From an uncultured Ilumatobacter sp. (GTDB taxonomy: Bacteria; Actinomycetota; Acidimicrobiia; Acidimicrobiales; Ilumatobacteraceae), in contig CAJJBX010000009.1 in the NCBI GenBank assembly GCA_905182555.1, forward strand, positions 124,001 through 188,000: a stretch of DNA of 64,000 nt, given 5' to 3'. Numbering within the stretch: position 1 is the first letter of the stretch; each line of letters begins with the position of its first letter. The notes beneath the pieces are model-generated. The model saw nothing but the letters and a program-made list of their open reading frames with translations, was not told where the DNA came from and ran no database searches. A program made the translations under genes and the position numbers. Shown here in pieces: positions 10,058-19,505 of the stretch.

Positions 10058-10519
10058 ATGGCGAGCGATGTCGATGAAGCGAAGCAAGCGTTGCGTTCCA
10101 AGATGCGCGCTGTTCGTAAAGGTCTCCTCGATCGGCCAGAACGGTCAGCCCGTATATTGCAGACACTGACACAGCGACCCGACGTGCTCGCCGCATCGAA
10201 GATCATGGTATTCGACTCGCTCGCAAGCGAGCCTGACATGGCGCCACTCCTTGCCTGGTGCGAGATGATGGGCAAACAGAGATGCCTTCCAGAAGACACC
10301 GATCTTGATCCGACATGGCCTGACGTCGTCATTGTCCCCGGCCTTGCATTCACTGTCGACGGCCGGCGGTGCGGGCAGGGTGGCGGTTGGTATGACCGTT
10401 TCTTGGCGAAAGTCCGGCCGGATGCTGTGACGGTCGGTGTGTGCTTCGCTCCGCAGGTCGTCATCAATCTGCCGACCGACGAGCACGACGTCACCCTCCA
10501 CGCCATCGTCACCGACTGA
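10058..10519 (+). CDS. 5-formyltetrahydrofolate cyclo-ligase
   Basis: KQALRSKMRAVRKGL...PDVVIVPGLAFTVDGRRCGQGGGWYDRFLAKV. Confidence 0.93.
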   Translation: MASDVDEAKQALRSKMRAVRKGLLDRPERSARILQTLTQRPDVLAASKIMVFDSLASEPDMAPLLAWCEMMGKQRCLPEDTDLDPTWPDVVIVPGLAFTVDGRRCGQGGGWYDRFLAKVRPDAVTVGVCFAPQVVINLPTDEHDVTLHAIVTD

Positions 10520-10563
10520 GCCATGTTCTGATCGGCGCAACGGCGATCGGCGGCTCGTTGTGG

Positions 10564-10812
10564 CTAGGCCGCGTCAGCGGAAGCAGCGTCGGCTGAGGCG
10601 TGACCTCGAGCGCTGGAATTCATTTCGGCGTAGAGCTCGCGGATGCACTCGCTGGCCGTTGTTTTGCACATCGAAGGAACTACTGCATGCACTGCAGCTG
10701 CACCAGCGGCCTTGGTGAGACAGCGCGCGAAGTGCGCAGCGACACGGAAATGCTCGGTGTAGGACTCGCCGACCGAGGCCGGGTGGTCCGTGAAGTGTCG
10801 CGTCATTCCCAT
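10564..10812 (-). CDS. DUF6356-like small protein
   Basis: TDHPASVGESYTEHFRVAAHFARCLTKAAGAAAVHAVVPSMCKTTASECIRELY. Confidence 0.6.
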   Translation of the reverse strand: MGMTRHFTDHPASVGESYTEHFRVAAHFARCLTKAAGAAAVHAVVPSMCKTTASECIRELYAEMNSSARGHASADAASADAA

Positions 10813-10925
10813 GCCTCAACCGTAGAGATTCCAAGCGGTCTGCGTATTGCGTATTTCGCGTCGTTCTGCTCAATTAGAGCAATATTGTTCTCTTGGTTAA
10901 TAAAAATATGCAATAATCATCGATT

Positions 10926-11390
10926 GTGGACCAACTTGATCGGGAAATCGTGCGTTTGTTGCAACGAGACGGGACGCTGAGCGCCCGGGAGTTGGGCGAC
11001 GCTGTCGGTCTGACAGCTACGCCGTGTTGGCGACGCGTGAAAGCGCTTGAAGATGCTGGCGTGATCGTGGCTCGAGTCGCACTCGTGGACCCGGCCTCTG
11101 TCAATCTTGGGGTGACCGCACTCGTCAACATTCGCACCAACGACCACGGGCCGGATTGGATCGAGCGGTTCCAAGCGGCGTGCGATTCGTTTCCGGAAAT
11201 CATCGAGGCGTACCGAACCAGCGGTGACATTGACTACACGCTCAAGGTGATGGTTGCGAGTATCGAGGCATACGACGCTTTTTATAAACGGTTGATTGCG
11301 GCCGTTGATCTGTACGACGTCCGATCGATCTTTGTCATGGAGGAAATGAAGCACACGACGGCGTTACCGCTCGACGGATTTGGCATGTGA
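10926..11390 (+). CDS. Lrp/AsnC family transcriptional regulator
   Basis: MDQLDREIVRLLQRDGTLSARELGDAVGLTATPCWRRVKALEDAGVI. Confidence 0.95.
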   Translation: MDQLDREIVRLLQRDGTLSARELGDAVGLTATPCWRRVKALEDAGVIVARVALVDPASVNLGVTALVNIRTNDHGPDWIERFQAACDSFPEIIEAYRTSGDIDYTLKVMVASIEAYDAFYKRLIAAVDLYDVRSIFVMEEMKHTTALPLDGFGM

Positions 11391-11522
11391 CTCGACGATT
11401 GAGTCTGCTTCGGTCGAGGTCGAGCCCGCCGCCTGCCCATCCGATGCGATGCCGTGTTCGGAGGCGGTGTGCGAGTTCGTCGACGGCGGGGTCGGTGACG
11501 ATCGCGCAGTGGATGCGATGCG

Positions 11523-12315
11523 TCATCGCGACCCAGTGCCCGCTGTCGTGGTGCCGCGCTCGGACTCGCCCTGACTGCGCGGCAGAACGGTCCAGCCGAG
11601 TCCGAGGAGCACCATCTCACGGAGCACGTCGGGCTGATGCGATTCGGCGGCGACCGTGACGGGTGCACCCAGCGCGCTGAGGCGCTCGACCACCAGCCTG
11701 CGCGTGTGCGAATCCGATGGGAAGAGCACCCATGGACCCCAGCTCGATGGCGCGCCGATCGTCGAGTCTGGAGGGCCGTAGACGATCATTGGTTCGCTCA
11801 GTAGCGACGTGGTGTCAACGCCGACGATTGGCTCGGGCGGCTCGACGCACACGGCGAGATCGAGTGCGCCGCGCTGCACGTCGTCGAGTAGCGACCGCGA
11901 CGGCGCGACGGACAACATGAACTCAACGTCGATCCGCTCGGCTCGGAATGTGCGAAGAACGTCGGGGAAGTGCACGACCGCTGCGACATCGATCATGCCG
12001 AGGCGAACCCGGCCGCTTTGTGCTGTGCGGAGGCGTTCGGCCCACGTGCTTACATCGCGGGTCAGCGCTAACACTTGCCGCGCATGCTCAAGAACGGGCG
12101 TGACAGTCGCTCGCAAAATGCGACGTCGACCGACACTCTCGAACAACTCGACGCCAACTCGACGTTCCAGTTCGGCAAGTCCCTGCGAAAGCGCGGAGGC
12201 TGATACGCCGACTCGATCGGCGGCCGCAGCCCACGTTTCGGCTTCCGCGACGGCGACGAGTGCGTTCTGGTCGAGTACCGGGCAGCCCGGAGGCGGGATT
12301 GTTCACCCTGCACAT
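11523..12315 (-). CDS. LysR family transcriptional regulator (probable 1-nt frameshift near the N-terminus, about 12285)
   Basis: Reading upstream of the listed ORF gives VLDQNALVAVAEAETWAAAADRVGVSASALSQGLAELERRVGVELFESVGRR (LysR HTH); no start codon in that frame, but GTG at 12315 fits after one frameshift. Confidence 0.75.
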
Positions 12316-12375
12316 AATACTTCACACTTACTTCACTGTCATTAATAACGAAACAGCTTCGCTTATGTTCTTCTC

Positions 12376-13677
12376 ATGACCGCACGAACAGTCGCCCCAG
12401 CCACCGGAAAACTCGGTGTTCTGACGCCCGGCATGGGTGCCGTGGCATCCACCTTTATCGCAGGCGTGATCGCCGCACGGGATGGCATCTCGCCACCCAT
12501 TGGCTCCGTGTCGCAGATGGCCCATATCCGTCTCGGCACCAAGAACGAGAATCGGAACCCGCTGATTAAGGAGTTCGTTCCCCTCGCTGACCTCGGCGAC
12601 ATCGTCTTTGGCGGTTGGGACCCGATCTCCCCGAACGCCATGGAAGCAGCCAAGACCGCCGGCGTCCTGCAGGGCAATGATCTCGATGCCATCTCAGCCG
12701 AGATGGAAGGCATCGTGCCGATGTCAGCCGTCTTCGACCAGCGCTGGGTGAGTCGCCTCGAAGGTATTCGCGTCAAAGACATCACTAACAAGTGGGGGCA
12801 GGCCGAAGCGCTGATCGCCGACATCGCCCGATTCAAGGAAGAGAACGGCTGCGACCGTCTCGTCATGGTCTGGTGTGGCTCGACCGAGGCCTACCAAGAG
12901 CCGTCTGCAGTACACGCAACGGTCGCCTCGTTCGAACAGGGTCTGCGCGACAACGACGAGAACATCTCACCGTCGCAGATCTATTGCTACGCCGCACTCC
13001 AGAGCGACGTCCCCTACGCCAACGGTGCTCCAAACCTGACAACCGACCTCGACTGCATTGTTGAACTGTCGAAGAAGAACGGTGTGCCGATCGCCGGCAA
13101 GGACTTCAAGACCGGCCAGACCCTCATAAAGACAATGCTCGCGCCGGGCTTCAAGGCCCGCATGCTTGGCGTGCGCGGTTGGTTCTCGACGAACATCCTC
13201 GGCAACCGCGACGGCGAAGTGCTCGACGACCCGGAAAACTTCAAGTCGAAGGAAGTCTCCAAGCTCGGTGTGCTCGACGGCATCCTGCAGCCCGAGGTCT
13301 ACCCCGACCTCTACGGCAACATCGACCACGTCGTCCGCATCAACTACTACCCGCCCCGCGGCGACAACAAAGAGGGTTGGGACAACATCGACATCTTCGG
13401 CTGGCTCGGTTACCCGATGCAGATCAAGGTTGACTTCCTCTGCCGTGACTCGATCCTCGCTGCGCCAATCGTGCTCGACCTCGCACTCTTCATGGACCTT
13501 GCCCACCGCGCCGGTGAGAGCGGAGTGCAGGAATGGTTGAGCTTTTACCTCAAGGCGCCGCAGGCTGCCGGGGACTCGCCAGCCGAGGCTGACCTGTTCA
13601 TTCAGCAGACCAAGCTGAAGAACACCCTCCGCGAATGGATGGGCGAGCTTCCCGTCACCCACTCCGAAGCGGGTTGA
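12376..13677 (+). CDS. Inositol-3-phosphate synthase
   Basis: GKLGVLTPGMGAVASTFIAGVIAARDG...LVMVWCGSTEAY...NNLGNRDG-like INILGNRDGEVLDDPENFKSKEVSK. Confidence 0.93.
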   Translation: MTARTVAPATGKLGVLTPGMGAVASTFIAGVIAARDGISPPIGSVSQMAHIRLGTKNENRNPLIKEFVPLADLGDIVFGGWDPISPNAMEAAKTAGVLQGNDLDAISAEMEGIVPMSAVFDQRWVSRLEGIRVKDITNKWGQAEALIADIARFKEENGCDRLVMVWCGSTEAYQEPSAVHATVASFEQGLRDNDENISPSQIYCYAALQSDVPYANGAPNLTTDLDCIVELSKKNGVPIAGKDFKTGQTLIKTMLAPGFKARMLGVRGWFSTNILGNRDGEVLDDPENFKSKEVSKLGVLDGILQPEVYPDLYGNIDHVVRINYYPPRGDNKEGWDNIDIFGWLGYPMQIKVDFLCRDSILAAPIVLDLALFMDLAHRAGESGVQEWLSFYLKAPQAAGDSPAEADLFIQQTKLKNTLREWMGELPVTHSEAG

Positions 13678-13982
13678 GCGGCGCCAGATCGCCCGAATGC
13701 TGCGTTGCGAGAGCTCCTCATTGAGCAAGCTCAACGACGTCGCCTCGCGCCTTGCCTTCGAACGATCTGATCACCGCTCAACTGGAGTTGAAATCCTGAG
13801 CTTGTGCTGACTCGTTATTGAGACGGTCCACAACTTGATCCCCCTGGTGTCTTCGGGCGCTCGGGGGGTCGGTCGTTTTCGGGGCGGAGTGCGGGGGTTC
13901 TCCCGGGGGGAGGGCCCGGGGGGTGAGGGTGGGGGGTGAGGGTTATCCGAGCCCAAGTTAGAGCGACTAACGTAGGACCGAT

Positions 13983-14837
13983 ATGGCTGTGATCTTGATG
14001 AACGGAAATGCACTGCGGGACGAGATCATTGCCGGGCTGCGCGTGACGGTCGATGCCGCAGGTTCGCCTGCCATCTGCCTCGCCACAGTACTCGTTGGCA
14101 CCGACGGCCCCTCGCAGCGCTACGTCGCCAGCAAGCACAAGAAGGCCGTCGAGGCTGGCTTCGAGGCGCGCCACGTCGACCTTGCCGAGACCGCCACGCA
14201 AGATGAAGTCGAAGCCGTGGTGCGCGAACTCGCAGCGGACGACTCGGTGCATGGCATTCTCGTCCAGCTGCCCCTACCCGATGGTCTGGATCCTGAGCCC
14301 GTACTCGACCTCATCCCCGCGGACAAAGACGTCGACGGGCTGACCGAGAGGTCGATGGGTCGTCTGGTCCGTGGCCGCCCGGGCCTCGTTGGATGTACGC
14401 CGTTGGGCGTCATGCGGCTACTTGAGAAGTACGAGGTGCCAACTTCGGGTGCTCGTGCGGTTGTCATTGGTCGGTCGACGCTCGTTGGACTGCCGTTGTC
14501 GCTGCTGCTCAACCGCAAGGGCGTCGACGCCACGGTGACAATGGCGCACTCCCGAACCGCCGACATGGCAGCCGTGTTGCGCGAAGCTGACATCGTCATT
14601 GGCGCCGCTGGCCAAGCCCGCATGATCACCCCCGAGATGATTAAGCCAGGAGCGGCTGTCATCGATGTCGGTGTCTCACGAACAGAGGCAGGGATTGTCG
14701 GCGACGTCGACCCGGGCGTTGCCGAGGTGGCGCGTTGGTTGACGCCGATGCCGGGCGGCACCGGCCCGATGACGATTGCCTGCCTGATGGAGAACACCCT
14801 GACCGCAGCACGCTTGCAGGGCGCCTTTCCTGCCTGA
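13983..14837 (+). CDS. folD: Bifunctional methylenetetrahydrofolate dehydrogenase/cyclohydrolase
   Basis: DDSVHGILVQLPLPDGLDPEPVLDLIPADKDVDGLTERSMGRLV...VVIGRSTLVGLPLSLLL. Confidence 0.96.
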   Translation: MAVILMNGNALRDEIIAGLRVTVDAAGSPAICLATVLVGTDGPSQRYVASKHKKAVEAGFEARHVDLAETATQDEVEAVVRELAADDSVHGILVQLPLPDGLDPEPVLDLIPADKDVDGLTERSMGRLVRGRPGLVGCTPLGVMRLLEKYEVPTSGARAVVIGRSTLVGLPLSLLLNRKGVDATVTMAHSRTADMAAVLREADIVIGAAGQARMITPEMIKPGAAVIDVGVSRTEAGIVGDVDPGVAEVARWLTPMPGGTGPMTIACLMENTLTAARLQGAFPA

Positions 14838-14867
14838 TTGCCAAACGATCGATTCACACGGTACGAT
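14838..14867 (+). promoter_or_regulatory. Candidate sigma70-type promoter for the ilvB leader transcript
   Basis: TTGCCA (14838-14843), 18-nt spacer, TACGAT (14862-14867). Confidence 0.5.
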
Positions 14868-14876
14868 GACTCCATT

Positions 14877-14927
14877 ATGGAACTCACGGGCGTGCCGCAC
14901 ATTGCCCTCGTAGTACTTATTCGGTAG
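14877..14927 (+). CDS. ilv leader peptide MELTGVPHIALVVLIR
   Basis: 16-aa ORF with 8/16 Leu/Ile/Val residues ending just before a rho-independent terminator upstream of ilvB. Confidence 0.88.
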   Translation: MELTGVPHIALVVLIR

Positions 14928-14956
14928 CACGCCCGGCTTTTGCTGCGCGTGCTCCT

Positions 14957-14988
14957 CGACCTCCCAGCCGGGAGGTCGTTTGCTTTTT
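14957..14988 (+). terminator. Rho-independent attenuator terminator of the ilvB operon
   Basis: CGACCTCCC-AGCC-GGGAGGTCG then TTTGCTTTTT. Confidence 0.9.
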
Positions 14989-15040
14989 CGCCGTCAATCG
15001 ACATCAATCACATTCCCTCTTGAACTGAAAGACCAGTCAC

Positions 15041-16847
15041 ATGGCTGATTCACCAGCAACACCTGAACGGCTCCGTGCGCGACTACGTGTCCGAGCACCT
15101 GCACGAGTGGGTCGACCTGATCTTCGGCTACAAGCAGGCCCTACACTTACGACCTCACGTCATCCACGGCGCTGTGCGCCACGTGCTCGTGCGCCACGAA
15201 CAGGGTGCTGGCCACGCTGCCGAGGGATACGCGCATGTGTCCGGCAAGCCGGGCGTCGCCATGGTCACGTCCGGGCCGGGAGCGACCAACCTCGTCACGC
15301 CGCTGATGGACGCCTTCATGGACTCCATTCCAATGGTGGCGATCACCGGCCAGGTTCCAACTGCCGCGATTGGCAGCGATGCATTCCAGGAGTGCGACAC
15401 CGTTGGCATCACGCGGTCGTGCACCAAGCACAACGAGTTGGTCATGTCGGCCGACGAGATCCCGATGGCGATCCGCCAGGCCTTCCACATTGCCACCACG
15501 GGTCGCCCAGGCCCCACCCTCGTCGATATCCCGAAGGATGCACTGACGAACGAGATGGAGTGGTACTGGCCGACCGACGAAGAGGTCCAGGCGGCGTTGC
15601 CTGGCTATCGGCCGAATACCAAGGGCCATCCCCGGATGATCAAGGAAGCCGCCAAGCTGATCCTCGCCTCCGAGCGGCCGATCGTCTACGCCGGTGGCGG
15701 TATCTTGAAGGCGCGTGCGGCGCAAGCGCTGCGAGAACTCGTCGAGTTGATCGATGCGCACGTCGTGACCACCCTGATGGCGCGCGGCGCATTCCCTGAC
15801 GAACACCCGCTCTGTCTGGGCATGCCGGGCATGCACGGCAATGCATCGGCGATCACCGCAATGCAGCAGTCCGATCTGCTGATCACACTCGGCGCACGTT
15901 TCGACGACCGCATCACGGGCAAGGTCGACGCGTTCGCACCCGAGGCGAAGATCATCCACGTCGACGTTGATCCGGCCGAGCAGGGCAAGGTCCGGCGTCC
16001 AGACGTGCCCATCGTCGGTGACGCCAACTACGTGATTCTCGAAATTATCCGCGAAATCAAAGAGCTACTTCAGGGCGGCACGCGTCAGGCCGACACCAGC
16101 GCCTGGAAGAGCAAGATATCGGGGTGGCGAGAGCAGTTCCCGATGACCTACGAGCCGTCCGAGCCCGGCGGGCTGCTGAAGCCGCAGTACTGCATTGAGC
16201 AACTCAACAAGTACGCGCCGAAAGGCACAATCGTTGCGTCGGGCGTTGGACAACATCAGATGTACACGTCGCAGTACTGGAAGTTCAACGACCCCTACAC
16301 GTGGGTCAACTCAGGTGGCCTCGGCACGATGGGCTTCTCGATCCCGGCAGCAATTGGTGCAAAGGCCGCCATGCCCGACCGCACCGTTTGGGCCGTCGAC
16401 GGTGACGGTTGTTTTCAGATGACGGCAACCGAACTGGTCACGGCAACACTCGAAAAGCTTCCAATCAAGGTCGCGCTGCTGAACAACAGCTTCCTCGGCA
16501 TGGTCCGGCAGTGGCAGGAAATGTTCTACGACGAGCGCTACTCCTCGGTGTTCCTCGACAGCGCGAACGTCCCGAACTTCGTGATGATGGCGGAGTCGAT
16601 GGGCTGCGTCGGCATTCTTGTCGAGTCACCTGAAGAGGTTGGCCCAGCGATCGAGCGGGCGAACTCGATTAACGACCGCACCGTCGTCGTCGAGTTTCGC
16701 ACCGACGCCACCGAGGGTGTGTTCCCGATGGTGCCGGCAGGTGCGGGCAACAGCGAGCTGATTTTGCACCCGACACAGAGCGACCCGACTCGGACGCTCC
16801 AACCCGAACCGAAGCCGATCGACACCAAGTTGAAGGATGCCCACTGA
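15041..16847 (+). CDS. ilvB: Acetolactate synthase large subunit (apparent indels in the N-terminal 100-130 nt)
   Basis: AVRHVLVRHEQGAGHAAEGYAHVSGKPGVAMVTSGPGATNLVTPLMDAFMDSIPMVAITGQVP; MADSPATPERL start at 15041 lies in another frame. Confidence 0.95.
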
Positions 16848-16848
16848 G

Positions 16849-17427
16849 ATGGCTCGAACTCGCGATGTTTCTGGTGCGCGCACCGCCAACACCTACTCCG
16901 CCGACATGAATCATCACATTCTGTCCGTCCTTGTTCAGAACCGACCTGGAGTCCTTGCTCGTGTGTCTGGTTTGTTCGCACGGCGTGGCTACAACATCTT
17001 CAGTCTTGCTGTGGCGCCGGCTGAAGAAGAGGGCCGCAGTCGGATCACGATCGTTGTCGACCTCGACTCGGCACCGCTCGAACAGATCACGAAGCAGCTG
17101 TTCAAACTGATCGATGTCATCAAAATCTCGGAACTCGACCCGTCGCGCAGCGTCGAGCGTGAGCTGCTCATCGCTACTGTCAAGGCGGCCGGCCCGAAAC
17201 TGGCTGACGTGTCGACCCTGGCCGAGATCTTCGAAGGCAAGATCATCGCCGTTGCTGAGGACCTTGTCACCGTCAGCCTTGAGGGTCACCCCGACAAGCT
17301 GGACGATTTTGAGGATTTACTCGGCCGACATGGCATTGTTGAGCTGCAGCGGACCGGTCGTGTGGCTTTGCCCAAGCTCGACCGAAGCTCGCGTCATCGC
17401 TCAACCGCACTGAGGCAACCGCACTGA
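16849..17427 (+). CDS. ilvN: Acetolactate synthase small subunit
   Basis: HHILSVLVQNRPGVLARVSGLFARRGYNIFSLAVAPAEEEGRSRITIVVD. Confidence 0.95.
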   Translation: MARTRDVSGARTANTYSADMNHHILSVLVQNRPGVLARVSGLFARRGYNIFSLAVAPAEEEGRSRITIVVDLDSAPLEQITKQLFKLIDVIKISELDPSRSVERELLIATVKAAGPKLADVSTLAEIFEGKIIAVAEDLVTVSLEGHPDKLDDFEDLLGRHGIVELQRTGRVALPKLDRSSRHRSTALRQPH

Positions 17428-17443
17428 GGCAACCGCACTGAGG
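17402..17443. repeat. 3 x 14-bp tandem repeat CAACCGCACTGAGG spanning the ilvN stop codon
   Basis: Counted directly. Confidence 0.97.
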
Positions 17444-17521
17444 CACGAGCCTTCGCGCCACGCTGTCAGAACCCACTCCAGCCCCAAGCCCCAGGCTGGC
17501 GCTGGTGACGCTGGTGACGCT

Positions 17522-17816
17522 TCAGGCAAGTTGAGCGTAGATCTTTGGTATGACGCCGAGGGTCTGGAACCAGTTGCCAACACGTTCTCGGACGATCCCA
17601 CTGCTGCGCCGAATTGCGGGCGTATCGCTGGAACTTGAGCCCCTCGACAGTGAGCTGAACGGTGCGGTTGTCGCGGTCGAACAGTGACTCGTTGAGTTCG
17701 ATCTCGAGTTGTCGTATGTGGCGCGACAGTGCGGACGCGCTGGAGCGAGCGCTGGCCTGGCCAAAATGGAGGGTTTCGCTGAGCACGATGAAGTGTTTGA
17801 GCGTGGTGTTGTCCAT
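17522..17816 (-). pseudogene. ilvY: Decayed IlvY-like LysR regulator: HTH domain plus a short C-terminal-domain remnant
   Basis: [62 protein letters not shown] resembles the IlvY HTH (LFxRDNRTVxLT); shifted frame then gives GIVRERVGNWFQTLGVIPKIYAQLA, resembling IlvY VRRRIELWF...NPMIYATVG. Confidence 0.7.
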
Positions 17817-17830
17817 GGCGGGGATGGGGG

Positions 17831-17885
17831 AATTGGAGGGGAATTGGAGGGGAATTGGAGGGGAATTGGAGGGGAATTCGAGGGG
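17831..17885. repeat. 5 x 11-bp tandem repeat AATTGGAGGGG (last copy with one substitution)
   Basis: Counted directly; between the ilvY-like start and ilvC. Confidence 0.96.
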
Positions 17886-18013
17886 AGCGAGAAGAGGGAG
17901 GGGAGTGCTGCATAAAGCAGGATGAAGCATTGCATATATGTCAATTTCCGAAACGACCACCGACCGTTAGGATCAGGTCGTCCAACCGTTCGACCTCCGA
18001 TGGAGTCCACCCC

Positions 18014-19487
18014 ATGGCCAACTACTTCAATACCCTCCCGCTTCGAGAGCAGCTCGCCGAACTCGGCAAGTGCCGTTTCATGCACCTTGACGAATTCACC
18101 GAGGGCGTCGACGCACTCAAGGGCAAGAAGATCGTCGTGATCGGCTGTGGTGCGCAGGGCCTCAATCAGGGTTTAAACCTTCGAGACAGCGGCCTGAATG
18201 TGTCCTTCACACTTCGGCAATCTGCGATCGATCAGCGAAGAGACTCTTGGAAGAACGCCACGTCGAATGGCTTCGCTGTCGGCACCTACGAAGAGCTGCT
18301 GCCCACCGCTGATGTGGTTTTGAATCTCACCCCAGACAAGCAGCACACCCCGGTGGTCAACGCGATCATGCCGCTCATGAAGCACGGCGCTACTCTGGCC
18401 TATTCTCACGGCTTCAATATTGTTGAAGAGGGCATGCAGATTCGCGATGACATCACGGTCATCATGGTTGCTCCGAAGTGCCCGGGCTCAGAAGTTCGCG
18501 CCGAGTACGTGCGCGGCTTTGGTGTGCCGACCTTGATTGCCGTGCACGAGGACAACGATCCGAACGGTGAGGGTCTCGCTCTCGCCAAGGCTTATGCCGT
18601 GGGCACGGGCGGCCACCGCGCGGGCGTGCTGGAGAGCTCGTTCGTCGCCGAGGTCAAGAGCTGACCTCATGGGTGAGCAAACGATCCTGTGCGGCATGTT
18701 GCAAACCGGCTCGCTGTTGTGCTTCGACAAGATGATCGAAGAGGGCATCGATGCTGGCTATGCCTCGAAGCTGATCCAGTACGGCTGGGAGACGACCACC
18801 GAAGCGCTGAAGTACGGCGGCGTCACCAACATGATGGACCGCCTGTCGAACCCGGCGAAGATTCGAGCCTTCGACCTGACAGAACAGATGAAGGACATCA
18901 TGCGTCCGCTCTACTGGAAGCACCAGGACGACATCATGACGGGCACGTTCTCGTCAGGAATGATGGAAGACTGGGCCAACGATGACGCCAAGCTGCTCGG
19001 CTGGCGTGCGGACACCGCAGAAACAGCGTTTGAAAAGACGCCAGCAGGCGACGTCGAGATCTCCGAGCAGGAGTACTTCGACAACGGCATTCTTATGGTC
19101 GCCATGGTGAAGGCCGGCGTCGAGCTTGCCTTCGAAACCATGACTGCCGCAGGCATCATTGCCGATTCGGCCTACTACGAGTCACTTCACGAGACGCCGT
19201 TGATTGCCAACACCGTCGCCCGCAAGAAGCTCTACGAAATGAACGCGACCATCTCGGACACTGCCGAGTACGGCTGCTACCTGTACAACCACGCCTGCGT
19301 GCCGTTGTTGGGTGAGTTCATGAAGGGCATCTCGACCGACGTCATCGGCAAGGGTCTGGACCTCAGCGACACCGGCGTCGACAACGCCCGCCTCATCGAG
19401 GTGAACGCAGCAATCCGCAGCCATCCGGTTGAAGCGATCGGTGGCGTCCTGCGCGGCTACATGGCCGACATGAAGCAGATCATCTAG
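18014..19487 (+). CDS. ilvC: Ketol-acid reductoisomerase, class II (long, E. coli-type), with one frameshift near 18660
   Basis: [26 protein letters not shown]...[31 protein letters not shown]...; continues after frameshift [25 protein letters not shown]...; about 490 aa total. Confidence 0.93.
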
Positions 19488-19505
19488 AGCAGATCTTCTC
19501 GATCA

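Noticed and set aside
12967-13734. Long minus-strand ORF opposite INO1 (255 aa)
   Set aside because: Antisense shadow of a highly conserved gene in high-GC DNA; no recognisable motifs.
15147-15959. 270-aa minus-strand ORF opposite ilvB
   Set aside because: Antisense shadow ORF of ilvB.
18540-18670. Selenocysteine or stop-codon readthrough at the ilvC TGA (18662)
   Set aside because: The downstream half is in a different frame, so an indel is needed; class II KARI has no Sec site.
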